From Orientallactaga sibirica (Eukaryota > Chordata > Mammalia > Rodentia > Dipodidae): DNA of 64,000 nucleotides. A program made the translations under genes and the position numbers. Shown piece after piece: positions 42,831-54,660 of this stretch. The notes beneath the pieces are model-generated. The model saw only the letters and a list, made by a program, of their open reading frames with translations. It did not search any database and had not been told where the DNA came from. Numbering within the stretch: the first letter of the stretch is position 1; each line of letters opens with the position of its first letter. The DNA lies in contig JAEOAD010000001.1 in NCBI GenBank assembly GCA_036365145.1, forward strand, positions 104,347,001 to 104,411,000. Reading direction: 5' to 3'.

Positions 42831-45800
42831 TATCTCCATTGTGCGTGTGGTGTGTGTGTGTGTGTGTATGATCTCCATTGTGCGTGTGGTGTGTGTGTGT
42901 GTGTGATCTCCATTGTGCGTGTGGTGTATGTGTGTCTGATCTCTATTGCGTGTGTGGTGTATGTGTGTGTCTGATCTCCATTGTGCGTGTGGTGTGTGTG
43001 TGTGTGTGTATGATCTCCATTGTGCGTGTGGTGTGTGTGTGTGTCTGATCTCCATTGTGCGTGTGGTGTGTGTGTGTGTCTGATCTCCATTGTGTGTGTG
43101 GTGTGTGTGTGTCTGATCTCCATTGTGTGTGGTGTTGTATGTGTGTCTGATCTCCACTGGATGTGTGGTGTATGTGTGTGTGTCTGATCTCCATTGTGTG
43201 TGTGGTGTGTGTGTGTGTGTGATCTCCATTGTGTGTGTGGTGTATGTGTGTCTCTGATCTCCATTGCGTGTGTGGTGTGTGTGTGTGTGATCTCCATTGT
43301 GTGTGTGGTGTATGTGTGTCTGATCTCCATTGTGTGTGTGGTGTATGTGTGTGTGTGATCTCCATTGTGTGTGTGTTGTATGTGTGTCTGATCTCCATTG
43401 TGTGTGTGGTGTATGTGTGTGTGATCTCCATTGTGTGTGTGGTGTATGTGTGTGTCTGATCTCCATTGCGTGTGTGGTGTGTGTGTGTGTCTGATCTCCA
43501 TTGCGTGTGTGGTGTATGTGTGTGTTTGATCTCATTGTGTGGTGTGTGTGGTGTATGTGTGTGTGTGATCTCCATTGTGTGTGTGTTGTATGTGTGTCTG
43601 ATCTCCATTGTGTGTGTGGTGTATGTGTGTGTGTGATCTCCATTGTGTGTGTGTTGTATGTGTGTCTGATCTCCATTGTGTGTGTGCTGTATGTGTGTGT
43701 CTGATCTCCATTGTATGTGTGGTGTATGTGTGTCTGATCTCCATTGTGCGTGTGGTGTGTGTGTGTGTGTCTGATCTCCATTGTATGTGTGGTGTATGTG
43801 TGTGTCTGATCTCCATTGTGTGGTGTATGTGTGTGTCTGTGTGTGTGCTGTATGTGTGTGTCTGATCTCCATTGTGTGTGGTGTGTGTGTGTGTCTGATC
43901 TCCATTGTGTGTGTGGTGTGTGTCTGATCTCCATTGTATGTGTGGTGTGTGTGTGTCTGATCTCCATTGTGTGTGTGCTGTATGTGTGTGTCTGATCTCC
44001 ATTGTATGTGTGGTGTATGTGTGTGTCTGATCTCCATTGTGCGTGTGGTGTGTGTGTGTGTGTCTGATCTCCATTGTATGTGTGGTGTATGTGTGTGTCT
44101 GATCTCCATTGTGCGTGTGGTGTATGTGTGTGTCTGATCTCTATTGCGTGTGTGCTGTATGTGTGTGTCTGATCTCCATTGCGTGTGTGGTGTGTGTCTG
44201 ATCTCCATTGTGTGTGTGGTGTATGTGTGTCTGATCTCCATTGTGTGTGTGGTGTGTGTGTGTGTGTGAGATCTCCATTGTGTGTGTGGTGTATGTGTGT
44301 CTGATCTCCATTGTGTGTGTGCTGTATGTGTGTGTCTGATCTCCATTGTGTGTGTGGTGTATGTGTGTGTCTGATCTCCATTGTGTGTGTGGTGTATGTG
44401 TGTGTGTGTCTGATCTCCATTGCGTGTGTGGTGTATGTGTGTGTGTGATCTCCATTGTGTGTGTGTTGTATGTGTGTCTGATCTCCATTGTGTGTGTGGT
44501 GTATGTGTGTGTGTGATCTCCATTGTGTGTGTGGTGTATGTGTGTCTGATCTCCACTGTGTGTGTTGTATGTGTGTCTGATCTCCATTGTGTGTGTGCTG
44601 TATGTGTGTGTCTGATCTCCATTGTATGTGTGGTGTATGTGTGTGTCTGATCTCCATTGTGCGTGTGGTGTGTGTGTGTGTCTGATCTCCATTGTATGTG
44701 TGGTGTATGTGTGTGTCTGATCTCCATTGTGCGTGTGGTGTATGTGTGTGTCTGATCTCTATTGCGTGTGTGCTGTATGTGTGTGTCTGATCTCCATTGC
44801 GTGTGTGGTGTATGTGTGTGTCTGATCTCCATTGTGTGTGTGGTGTATGTGTGTCTGATCTCCATTGTATGTGTGGTGTATGTGTGTGTCTGATCTCCAT
44901 TGTGTGTGTGCTGTATGTGTGTGTCTGATCTCCATTGTATGTGTGGTGTATGTGTGTCTGATCTCCATTGTGTGTGTGGTGTATGTGTGTGTGTCTGATC
45001 TCCATTGTGCGTGTGGTGTGTGTGTGTGTGTCTGATCTCCATTGTATGTGGTGTGTGTGTCTGATCTCTATTGCGTGTGTGGTGTATGTGTGTGTCTGAT
45101 CTCTATTGCGTGTGTGGTGTATGTGTGTGTGTGATCTCCATTGTGTGTGTGGTGTATGTGTGTGTGATCTCCATTGTGTGTGTGGTGTATGTGTGTGTCT
45201 GATCTCTATTGCGTGTGTGGTGTATGTGTGTGTCTGATCTCTATTGCGTGTGTGGTGTATGTGTGTGTTTGATCTCCATTGCGTGTGTGGTGTATGTGTG
45301 TGTCTGATCTCCATTGCGTGTGTGGTGTATGTGTGTGTGTGATCTCCATTGTGTGTGTGGTGTATGTGTGTGTGATCTCCATTGTGTGTGTGGTGTATGT
45401 GTGTGTCTGATCTCCATTGCGTGTGTGGTGTATGTGTGTGTCTGATCTCCATTGTGTGTGTGGTGTGTGTGTGTGTGTCTGATCTCCATTGCGTGTGTGG
45501 TGTATGTGTGTCTCTGATCTCCATTGCATGTGTGGTGTGTGTCTGATCTCCATTGCGTGTGTGGTGTATGTGTGTGTCTGATCTCCATTGCGTGTGTGGT
45601 GTGTGTGTGTCTGATCTCCATGGTGTGAGTGGTATTGTATGTGTGTGTCTGATTTTCATTGTGTGGTGTGTGTGTGTTTGTGTGTCTCATCTTCATTGTG
45701 TGTGGTGTGAGTGTGTGATCTTTGTGTGTTTGTATGTCTCATCTTCATTGTGTGTGGTGTTGTGTGTATGTGTGTCTGATCATCACTGTGTGTGGTGTGT

Positions 45801-45960
45801 GTGTGTCTCCTCTTCATTGTGTGTGTGATATTGTGATGTTATAGGTGACTGATCTTCATTTTGTGTGTGTGTGTATGGTGTGTGCATCTCACCTTCGTTG
45901 TGTGTGTGATATATGTGTGTCTTATCATCGTGTGTGTGATGATATGTGTGTGTCATCTTC
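42830..45960 (+). repeat. Minisatellite, about 35-40-bp TG-rich unit
   Basis: Roughly 70-85 units built on tgatctccattg followed by variable TG stretches (tgtggtgtatgtgtgtgtc). Unit length varies through TG number, with substitutions such as ctctattgcg and gctgtatg shared by sets of units. Units become irregular (tcttcattg) after about 45,650. It contains no stop codon in the minus frames, producing a spurious 1,209-codon open frame. Confidence 0.97.
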
Positions 45961-46034
45961 ACTGTGTGACCCCATCTGATGTGGGAGCTTGCTCAACTGC
46001 CAGGCCCCGCCAAGGGTGTGGGTGGGCTGTCCGG

Positions 46035-46038
<4 letters not shown>

Positions 46039-46080
<42 letters not shown>
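46039..46080 (+). repeat. (TG)n dinucleotide repeat
   Basis: Pure TG run just outside the minisatellite. Confidence 0.97.
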
Positions 46081-46083
<3 letters not shown>

Positions 46084-46316
46084 CCCTTTATGAGACTGTG
46101 AAACCAGGCAGAATTTAAGGATGTGGAGGCAGAGATTGCAAAAGGCTGTGTTGTTTAATTTCCAAAAAGTGGCTGAACTTCTAAGGAAGAAAATGAGCAT
46201 GGACAAAGAAAATAAGGCTTGAGAGATACAAAGCTGCCATGAAACTGGTGGTGTAATTTTTTTCCATTGAAATATATCGCATGGTAAGGTGGATATAGTA
46301 AATTAAATTGTGCTAT

Positions 46317-46474
46317 AGCCGGGTGTGATGATGCACGTCTTTAATCCCAGAACTCGGAAGGCAGAGGTAGGAGGACCCCTATGAGTTTGAGGCCACCCTG
46401 AGATTACATAGTCAGCCTGAGCTAGAGTGAGACTAAGACCCTACCTCGAACTCCCCCCCCACAAAAAAAAAAAA
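46317..46474 (+). repeat. B1 SINE
   Basis: B1 with a small internal deletion and C-run before the A tail. Confidence 0.88.
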
Positions 46475-46667
46475 CTGTACTGTATTCCTAGGGTTGAAGT
46501 GCACATTTCTATTGTTCTCACTGCAAAACATTTAAGTAAGATAACAATAGGCTAATTGGGTTAATTTATTATTTTACATTGTACTAATAAACCATTAACA
46601 TCACTTTAATGCATTACACATCACCAGCTACAATTTGCCGATTTACAGTTTAAAATATCTTTTCAGG

Positions 46668-46862
46668 AGCTGGGGAGATGGCTCAGCCATTGAAAGCACT
46701 TTCTTGCAAAGCCTGACCGCCTGGGTTCATTTCCCCAATGACCATGTAAAGCCACATGCACAAAATGGCACATGCATCTGGAATTTATTTGCAGTGGCAA
46801 GAGGACCTATCATGCCCATACATACAAATGCAAACACATTCAAATAAATATATAAAAATAAA
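46668..46862 (+). repeat. DIP-like SINE
   Basis: Diverged DIP lacking the (CT)n tail. Confidence 0.82.
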
Positions 46863-47006
46863 CAATAACATTTCAAAAGAACTTTTAAGTAGTCTGAGTC
46901 AAACAAACTTTGCCTCATTTGAGTCATTTAAACAAAATAACACTGAGCAAGAAAAGACTCTCCTGGCCATTAGCAAGACTAATAGGTATCAAAAGATTGC
47001 AGGTTG

Positions 47007-47153
47007 AGCCGGGCCTGGTGGCGCACGCCTTTAATCCCAGTTCAGGAGGCAGAGGTAGGAGGATCACCATGAGTTCAAGGCCACCCTGAGACTGAATTCC
47101 AGGTCAGCCTGGGCTAGAGTGAGACCCTACCTCAAAAAAAAAAAAAAAAAAAA
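47007..47153 (+). repeat. B1 SINE
   Basis: B1 with small deletions, directly followed by a DIP. Confidence 0.9.
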
Positions 47154-47159
47154 GATGGC

Positions 47160-47375
47160 AGGGCTAGAGAGATGGCTCAGCAGTTAAGGCACTTGCCTGC
47201 AAAGACTAATGACCCTGGTTTGATTCCCCAGACCCATATATTGCCAGATGTGCAGAGTGGTACATGTTTCTGGAGTTTATTTGCAGTGGCTAGAGGGCCC
47301 TGGCACCCCCATTCTCATTCATATTCTCTCTCTCTCTTGATTGTCTCCTTGTAAATAAATATATATATATATATT
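47160..47375 (+). repeat. DIP-like SINE
   Basis: DIP with (ta)n and T-rich end. Confidence 0.88.
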
Positions 47376-47395
47376 TTTTTTATCAAAGAGTGGGG

Positions 47396-47540
47396 CCAGG
47401 CATGGTGGCACACGCCTTTAATCCCAGCATTTGGGAGGTAGAATTAAGATGATTGCCATGAGTTTGAGGCCACCCTGGACTACATAGTGAATTCCAGGTC
47501 AGCCTGGACTAGAGTGACACCCTTCCTCAAAAAGAAAGAA
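47396..47540 (+). repeat. B1 SINE
   Basis: Full-length B1 whose tail runs into the purine microsatellite. Confidence 0.9.
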
Positions 47541-47665
47541 AGAAAGAAGAGAGGGAGGGAGGGAGGGAGGGAGGGAGGGAGGGAGGGAGGGAGGAAGGAA
47601 GGAAGGAAGGAAGGAAGGAAGGAAGGAAGGAAGGAAGGAAGGAAGGAAGGAAGGAAAGAAAGAAT
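47535..47665 (+). repeat. (GGGA)n(GGAA)n microsatellite
   Basis: Compound purine tract lying between two B1 elements. Confidence 0.97.
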
Positions 47666-47805
47666 GGGGTGTGGTGTCACACACCTTCAATCACAGCACT
47701 CAGGGGTCTGAGGTAAGAGGATTGCTGTGAGTTTGAAGCCAGCCTGAGACTACATAGTGAATTCCAGGTCAGGATGGGCTAAAGTAACACCCTGCCTCAG
47801 AAAAA
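47666..47805 (+). repeat. B1 SINE
   Basis: Diverged B1 (ggtgtggtgtcacacacc and following). Confidence 0.85.
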
Positions 47806-48003
47806 AACAATAGTAATATTTTGTGTCATTCAGGCAATACATTAAATATGAACAGTGATCTGGAAATACAAAGATGATGAAGACTTAGTCTCTGTTCTCA
47901 AACAACTGATGCCAGTTTTTGTTCATCTTACACTCTGTTGCCCTAATCCTCTGCCCCAAATCAATCTTGGTGCCTGTCCACCTCAGTCAAAAAAATAACC
48001 ATA

Positions 48004-48210
48004 GGGCTGGGAAGATGGGTCAGTGGTTAAAGGTACTCTTTTGCAAAGCCTACTAGCTGGGGTTCAGTTCCCCACAAACCACATAAAGCTACATGCACAA
48101 ACTTGGGAATGCATCTGAAGTTCATTTGCAGTGGCAAGGGGCCCCGGTGCACCCATATTCTCATTCTCTCTCTGTCTCTTTCTTTGTCTCCTCACAAATA
48201 AAAATATTAC
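48004..48210 (+). repeat. DIP-like SINE
   Basis: Diverged DIP with CT-rich tail. Confidence 0.85.
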
Positions 48211-48736
48211 TTTAAAAACTATCCATGGCTCTCGAAGAGTCCAAATGCCTGGGCCTAGCATGTCAGGCCTGCAGAGAACAACCTGTTTGCCCAGTCTTCT
48301 CCAGCAGGAGACCCTCTCACTCCGCTTATGCTATGCTACCCAGAATCCTGTCATCCCCAAACTAGTTCTCCAAGCCTTCCCTCTTCTCTCTAGTTCTCCA
48401 TTACCACACTCTCCTGTGAAATCTCCAAGATTAACTGTGGCGCCACAACTCTGATCTTCATAAATATGTCAGACTTCCACAGGATTACGAATTACTGATG
48501 TCAGTGCCTTGCCTCGGGGTCCTGATTAATACTCAATACTATGTTACAGCAAGCACCTAACAAATACTTGACACTGAGGCACAACAAGAAAAACAAGAAT
48601 TACTTCACTTGAACTCTCTACTTACATTTATAAACACATACCACAAAAAAAAAAAAGAAAGAAAGAAAAAGAAAACAAATACTCTTCTTCGGAAGCAACC
48701 CAAAACAGTAGAAGTAGTTATTCACATAAACATTAG
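48211..48736. other. Intergenic, no clear element
   Basis: Part may be an old L2-like fragment (ccaagccttccctcttctc), not secure. Confidence 0.35.
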
Positions 48737-48880
48737 AGGTGGGCATGGTGGTGCATGCCTTTAAAGCCAGTACTCAAGAGACAGAGGTAGGAGGATGCCT
48801 GTGAGTGTGAGGCCAGCCTGGGACTATAGAGTGGGATCCAAATCAGCCTGAATACAGTGAGACCCTACCTCAAAAACGCT
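48737..48880 (+). repeat. B1 SINE
   Basis: Diverged full-length B1. Confidence 0.85.
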
Positions 48881-49018
48881 AAAAAATAAAAATAAATCAA
48901 TATAGACCTTCTAGTAGTCAAAGACACTGTCTTTATTAGACCTCATAGGTACCATAGCAGAAAGTCCATATCTAAGTTCTGGTAGACTATACATTCGTAA
49001 GAATAAGAGGAAGTATTA

Positions 49019-49255
49019 GGGGCTGGAGACATGGCTCTGCAGATAAGGCACTTGCCTGCAAAGCCTAAGGGCCAGGGTTTGATTCCCCAGCACCCAAGTA
49101 AAGGCAGATGCACAAGGTGGTGCATGCATCTGGAGTTAGTTTGCAGTGGCTAAAGGTCCTGATGTACACATTCTCTCTCTTTCTTCTTCTCCTTCTTCTT
49201 CTTCTCCTTCTTCTTCTTCCCTCCCTCCTATCTGCCCCCCTCTAATAAATAACCA
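49019..49255 (+). repeat. DIP-like SINE
   Basis: DIP with a (CTT)n/(CTC)n tail. Confidence 0.88.
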
Positions 49256-49266
49256 TATTTTAAAAA

Positions 49267-49413
49267 GAAGCTAGACATGGTGGCACACGCCTTTAATCCC
49301 AACACTTGGGAGGCAGAGGTAGGAGGATCACTGTGAGTTCAAGGCTAGCCTGAGACTGCACAATGAATTCCAGGTCAGCCTTGGCTACTGTGAGATCCTA
49401 CCTCAAAAAGCTA
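49267..49413 (+). repeat. B1 SINE
   Basis: Full-length B1 directly after the DIP. Confidence 0.9.
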
Positions 49414-50034
49414 AAAAAATAATAATAATAAAATTAAATTAAAATTAAAGAATAAGGGGAATTCTTATCCCAAAACATTGTGAAGAGATTACTGGACCCT
49501 GACAAAGAAAAATATGGAGGGAAAACAGAAGAAAGCCTCAGTGCTAAAGAGGAAGTAACAAGAAATGAAGTGAAGAAAGTGCCACAGAGATTTAAAATGT
49601 AAGCCACAGAGAAATGTGTCTTACATAACATTCACTTGTAGGCACATCACAGGAGAGTTACTGTACTTGTTCCTGCAGAGTGCTGTCGCAGGGCAAGCTT
49701 CCAGTTACTTAATGAAAATTGTTTTGGAAACAAGTAATACCCTCAGCAATCTATTTTATCAACAGAACAACTTATAGTCATCCAGTCGAGCCGGCCCAGA
49801 TGAAGCACAGGACTGCATTCACTGTCTTGCTTAACACAATTAAAAGCAAACAGGCAGATGTGAAACAATGACATTCAAACACCAGACATCATGCAGCGAG
49901 CAGGACAGCAGCCCCAGGAAAGAAAAGAAAGGAGCTCTAAAATGTCTTGCTTTATCACCTAGGGAGAGTTTCCAGGTTTCAGTATAGAGAAAAAGAACCC
50001 AATTAAGATCTCAGTAGACTTTAAAAAATATTTT
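49414..50034. other. Intergenic, no clear element
   Basis: Unique-looking sequence. Confidence 0.4.
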
Positions 50035-50226
50035 ATATATTTATATATGTATTTATTTGCAAGCAGGGAGAGAATGGGCACACCGGGGTCTCTTGCCACT
50101 GCATATGAACTCCAAACACTTGTTCCACTCTGTGCATCTGCCTCTACATAGTTACTGGGGAGTCAAACTCGGGCAGTCAGGCTTTACAAGCAAGTGCCTC
50201 CAACCTCTGAGCCATCTCTGCAGGCC
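50035..50226 (-). repeat. DIP-like SINE
   Basis: Diverged reverse DIP. Confidence 0.82.
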
Positions 50227-50454
50227 TCAGTAGACTTTTCGAGTTGGGGAGATAACAGGGCAGGAGGAATAAATGGAGAAAGAAGCAGCGTTCCAGAGAG
50301 GAGAAAGAGGAAGCCATGAAGTCTCTACACCCCTCTCTCCAGTCTTCAGCTCATTAACATAGACGTTTGATGAAGCTATTCTAGAAATGGCAAAGATGAT
50401 AGGATTACTAGACAAGGATAAGGTAAGCAGAGACATGGAAAATCTTTTTTTTTT

Positions 50455-50565
50455 AACCAGTGGGATAGGGGGTCATTGTCTTCTGTGGTATATCTACTGG
50501 TAAACTGCTCATGTTCTTGTAAATAACCCCAACCTGTGCTCATATAAATAGCCCTAGTTAAACTT

Positions 50566-50609
<44 letters not shown>

Positions 50610-50725
50610 TAAGAAGGGGACCTGGAATGAAGAAGGGGTTCAGCAGGAGAGGGAAGGGAACAAGACAGTTCAATGGGGTGAATATGATCAAAATACATTA
50701 TGTATGCATGAAATTTTCAAAAAAT
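50455..50725 (+). repeat. L1 3-prime UTR fragment with (GA)n
   Basis: Contains (GA)n (50,572-50,606) and the terminal 'gggtgaatatgatcaaaat' motif of rodent L1 3-prime ends. Confidence 0.6.
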
Positions 50726-50805
50726 AGATGTAAAATATTTTTAATCCTAATCCGACAGTGCTTGCCTAGGATTCACAAGGCTTGAGTTCTAGCCCCAGCA
50801 GGGAA

Positions 50806-50889
50806 TGAATCGGGCGTGGTGGTACATGCCTCGACCCACAGCACTTGGAAGGAGAAGGCAGAAGGATCAGAAGTTCAAGGCCATCCTTG
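50806..50889 (+). repeat. B1 SINE, 5-prime part (split by LTR)
   Basis: B1 head ending ggccatccttg. The 3-prime part resumes at 51,525 (gttgactgtgtag) and ends about 51,592. Confidence 0.8.
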
Positions 50890-51524
50890 TGTGGTGGAGA
50901 TTTCAATCAAACTAAAGCCCCTCAACCCTTTTCTGGGTTGAGAAGCGTTTTGCAAACACTTCAGATTCTAAGATGAAAAGAATGTAAACAACCTTGTCCT
51001 ATTCTTACCATAACCCAGCAAAACTCTGTCACTGGGTCAGTCAGAGTCTTACAAGACCAAATCATGGGTAAAAATACCCCTGAACAAACAACCTTCTGTT
51101 TTACATTTGTACTTCCTTATCACTGACTGATTGCTAAGGAATTTTCTGTTTGTGCCCCATGTAATCTTAGAAATTTGTAATCTACCAATAGTGTAAATAA
51201 TTCAAGGTGATATCAGACTGCCTGCCATATTGTCTATAAAAGCTCTGAGCTATCAGAGCTCAGTACTCAGGCTTTGGAAGTTATTCCCCTGAGTCCATAT
51301 AGACATGAATAATTTTTTTGAGGTAGGGTCCAGTCTAGCCCAGGCTGACCTGGAAACTCATTCTGTGTCTCAGGCTGGCCTCAAACTCACAGCGATCCTC
51401 TACCTCTGCCTCCCAAGTGCCGGGATTAAAGGCATGCCCCACCGTGCTTGGCTAGACATGAATAAATGTTCTGATTCTTCACTCTAAATCTGATGCCATC
51501 TCTGTGTAACAGTTTCCCATAACA
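50890..51524 (+). mobile_element. Solo LTR of an endogenous retrovirus (ERV1-like)
   Basis: Begins TGTGG and ends ATAACA (TG...CA). A TATA box lies at 51,235-51,241 and the poly(A) signal aataaa at 51,461-51,466. It is flanked by 4-nt direct repeats, cttg (50,886-50,889) and gttg (51,525-51,528), and sits inside a B1. About 490 nt after removing an inserted B1. No internal retroviral genes follow. The class call rests on the 4-bp target duplication and LTR layout. Confidence 0.75.
51313..51453 (-). repeat. B1 SINE inserted in the solo LTR
   Basis: Reverse B1 with a perfect 12-bp target duplication agacatgaataa (51,301-51,312 and 51,454-51,465). Confidence 0.95.
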
Positions 51525-51591
51525 GTTGACTGTGTAGCAATGTTGAGGCCAGCCTGGGCTAAATGAGACCCTGTGTCAAAAAATCCAAACT

Positions 51592-51790
51592 GGGCTGGAG
51601 GGATGGCTTAGTGGTTAAGGCATTTGCCTGCAAAGCCAAAGGACCTGGGTTCAATTCTCCAGGACTCACGTTAGCAGATGCACAAGGGGGCACATGCATC
51701 TGGAGTTCATTTGCAGTGGCTGAAGGCCCTGGCGTGCCCATTCTCTCTCTCTCTCTCTCTGTCAAATGAATAAAAATAAAATATTTTTTA
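51592..51790 (+). repeat. DIP-like SINE
   Basis: Near-consensus DIP in the tail of the split B1; aaatccaaa on both sides. Confidence 0.92.
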
Positions 51791-51861
51791 AATCCAAATC
51801 AAATACATAGAGACTATAAAATTATTTCCTGAGAAGGTTTTGTTTTGGATGAGGAGGGGGT

Positions 51862-51985
51862 TCAAGGTAGGGTCTCATTCTAAGCCAGGCTGACCAGGAA
51901 CTCACTCTGTAGTCCCATGCTGGCCTCAAACTCAAAGTGATCCCAGTGAGTGCTGGGATTAAAGGCATGTGCTATCAAGCCCTGC
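51862..51985 (-). repeat. B1 SINE
   Basis: Reverse B1, slightly diverged. Confidence 0.85.
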
Positions 51986-52081
51986 TATTGTCGGAGAAGT
52001 TTTGACATGTATACACATACATATGCGTACATTTACAGTAGAATTAGTAGCAGTATCTACGTTATTAAAAAACAAAACAAA

Positions 52082-52374
52082 GGCCGGGCATGGTGGCGAA
52101 CACCTTTAATCCCAGCACTCGGGAGGCAGAGTTAGGAAGATCACCATGAGTTCGAGGCCACCCTGAGACTACATAGTTAATTCCAGGTCAGCCTGGGCCA
52201 GAGTGAAACCCTATCTCAAAAAACCAAAAAAAGCCGGGCGTGGTGGTGCACGCCTTTAAGCCCAGCACTCGGGAGGCAGAGGTAGGAGGATCGCCATGAG
52301 TTTGAGGCCACCCTGAGACTACATAGTTAATTCCAGGTCAGCCTGGGCCAGAGTGAGACCCTACCTCAAAAAAC

Positions 52375-52410
<36 letters not shown>

Positions 52411-52588
52411 GATAAAAACAAAAAAACAAAACAAACAAACAAAAAAACAGGCATGGTGGCACCTACCTTTAATCCCAGCACTCAGGAGGCAGAGGTAGGA
52501 GGATCACCATGGGTTTGAGGCCAGCCTGGGTCTACAGAGTGAGTGCCAGGCCAGCCTGAGCTAGAGTGTGACACTAGCTTGAAAAACA
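52082..52588 (+). repeat. Three tandem B1 SINEs, same orientation
   Basis: Copies at 52,082-52,231, 52,232-52,409 (A run over 30) and 52,447-52,588. The first two share the 'agttaattccaggtcagcc' variant. Confidence 0.92.
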
Positions 52589-53071
52589 GAAAAAGAAAAA
52601 GAGAGAAAGAAAGCTTGAAGTCCTTCAGACAAAGAGAAAACAATGCTAAATAAAAATCTGAAACTATAGATAAGTATGAGGATCTTGAGAAACCTTCAAT
52701 AATCTTCATAGTTTTAAAATACTTTTTTAAAATAATTGACTACATACAACAAAAATAAAAAGATTTTCCAGTGTTTGTAACATGTATATAAATAAAATAC
52801 ATAACAACAACAGCAAACAGTCAGATAGCACCAAGAAAAGGTAATGGAAAGAATTGGCACCTGGGCCTTTCTCTCACTAAGCTCCGTATTCTTGCCAATT
52901 GCACACACTCACACTGCCTGTGTAACAACCTGTCTCCAAGAGGCTTTCTTCACTGATCCAAATGTACCTGAGTACATTTGTTCACCCTGTTATAGATTCA
53001 CCTGTGTGTATGTGCTGCCCCATAAGAATACTATACAAACATTGTTAAATGACTGACAAAAACCAATCAAA
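52589..53071. other. Intergenic, no clear element
   Basis: AT-rich unique-looking sequence. Confidence 0.4.
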
Positions 53072-53218
53072 AGCCAGACATGGTGGCACATGCCTTTAAT
53101 CCCAGCACTAGGGAGGCAGAGCTGGGAGAATTGCCGTGAGTTCAAGGCCACCCTGAGAATAGAAAACATAGTGAATTCCAGGTCAGCCTGGGCTAGAGTG
53201 AGACCCTACCTTGAAAAA
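53072..53218 (+). repeat. B1 SINE
   Basis: B1 with a small insertion (agaatagaaaacatag). Confidence 0.9.
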
Positions 53219-54040
53219 ACAAAAACAAAATAAAACAAACAAACAAACAAACAAAAAAACAATCGTGAGATGTCTATGGCATTTCATAATCTAAAATGCA
53301 ACAATTAAGCTATCAAGAAACTTTCAGAGGAAATCGTTTAGGTGATATGTGGGCCCATGTTTTTTTTCTCTCTCTCTCATCATCTGACTTCCTCCAGGTT
53401 GCTTTTATTTATTACATCAGTCAGTAAATATTTATAAAGCTTCACTTTATGCCAGGCGCCTTGCTTGCTGCAGACAGAACTTGAAGAGACAGCACAGTCC
53501 CTTCTTCTCTAGAGCTTTCAGTCCAGGATACTTACTTGACTCCTTTTTAATAATTGCTTCCAAAGGATTCAAGAATCAGCATCAAGTTCTCTGGCTTGTG
53601 GCTTCTAGAACTCCCTTAGTGGAGGAGGAGCAGCACCGAGAGACATCTAACATCTCTCTCTCCTCTCCCTCTGATTTTATCCAGGGCGATCTTTTGCTCA
53701 GTCCCGAGAAAAGAATGCAACAAGGCATTTAAGCCAATTACGATAATCTTGTTCCCTAATATTGCAACTGTTGCTGCCGCCAAGACAGTCACATGACCCA
53801 GTTAGGGACAATGTGACCTAAGAGAAGGCAACCCTGAGGATTTCTGGAGCTTTACTTTCCCAAACAGAAAGAACAGACACTAAGGACGCTGTGTCCTAAC
53901 CCCCATCACTACCAATATTCATTGCCAATACCATCCATCACACGCCTCTGGATTTCATCACACCTGCTTAAACCACTATAAGCTGTATAGAATTGTTACT
54001 CTCAGAACAAAGGCAAAGACATTCTTGTTTTTATTTTTGT
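53219..54040. other. Intergenic, mostly unclassified
   Basis: A MIR/L2-like stretch (atttataaagcttcacttta, tgccaggcgccttgc) lies near 53,420-53,480; otherwise nothing recognised. Confidence 0.35.
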
Positions 54041-54180
54041 TTTTTCAGGTAGGGTTTCACTGTAACCCAAGCTGATCTGGAATTCACTAGGTAGTCTCAG
54101 GGTGGCCTCGAACTCATGATTATTCTCCTCCTCTAACTCCCAAGTGCTGGATTAAAGATGTGCACCACTACACCCAGCTC
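54041..54180 (-). repeat. B1 SINE
   Basis: Reverse B1 between 'aaagacattctt' and 'aaaggcattctt' flanks. Confidence 0.88.
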
Positions 54181-54204
54181 AGCAAAGGCATTCTTTTTGC
54201 TTTT

Positions 54205-54420
54205 ATTTAAAATTTTTTTTATTTTAGAGAGAGAGAAATGGTGTGCCAGGGCCTAAGCCACTAAAATTGAACTCCAGACACTTGTGCCACCTAGTAGGCA
54301 TGTGCAACCTTGTGCTTGCCTCACCTTTTGCGTCTGGCTTATGTGGGTCTGGAGAGTCGAACATGGGTCCTTAGGCTTCGCAGGCAAATGCCTTAACCAC
54401 TAAGCCATCTCTCCAGACTG
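54205..54420 (-). repeat. DIP-like SINE, long variant
   Basis: Reverse DIP carrying an extra 'taggcatgtgcaaccttgtg' block, possibly the variant subfamily seen nested at 19,617. Confidence 0.8.
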
Positions 54421-54660
54421 CAAAGGCATTCTTGACTCACATTTACTTGAGAGCACAGACCTTGCTGCTGGAATGATTCACATATGTGAAGTAAATAAAT
54501 AAAAGCAAAAGTATGGATATAGACCTTGCAAGTGTGTCAAGCTGAGGGATGGCAGTGAAGGGATCTTGGACTCTGTCATTTACAAAAAGCTTCAGGCCAA
54601 AAGAGGACTGAACTTCTCTGACTCACTTTGAACACATTCATAGAATAAAACCTTCATTTG

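Noticed and set aside
42030..45659. Minus-strand open frame of 1,209 codons, rich in His-Thr and MEIRHTHTPH repeats
   Set aside because: It is the stop-free complement of the TG minisatellite continuing into the CpG island. All three minus frames are open over long parts, and the product is pure repeat. A shadow, not a gene.
42830..45960. CRISPR-like regularly spaced repeat
   Set aside because: The spacing varies and the 'spacers' are TG runs, not unique sequence. The host is a mammal, and this is a minisatellite.
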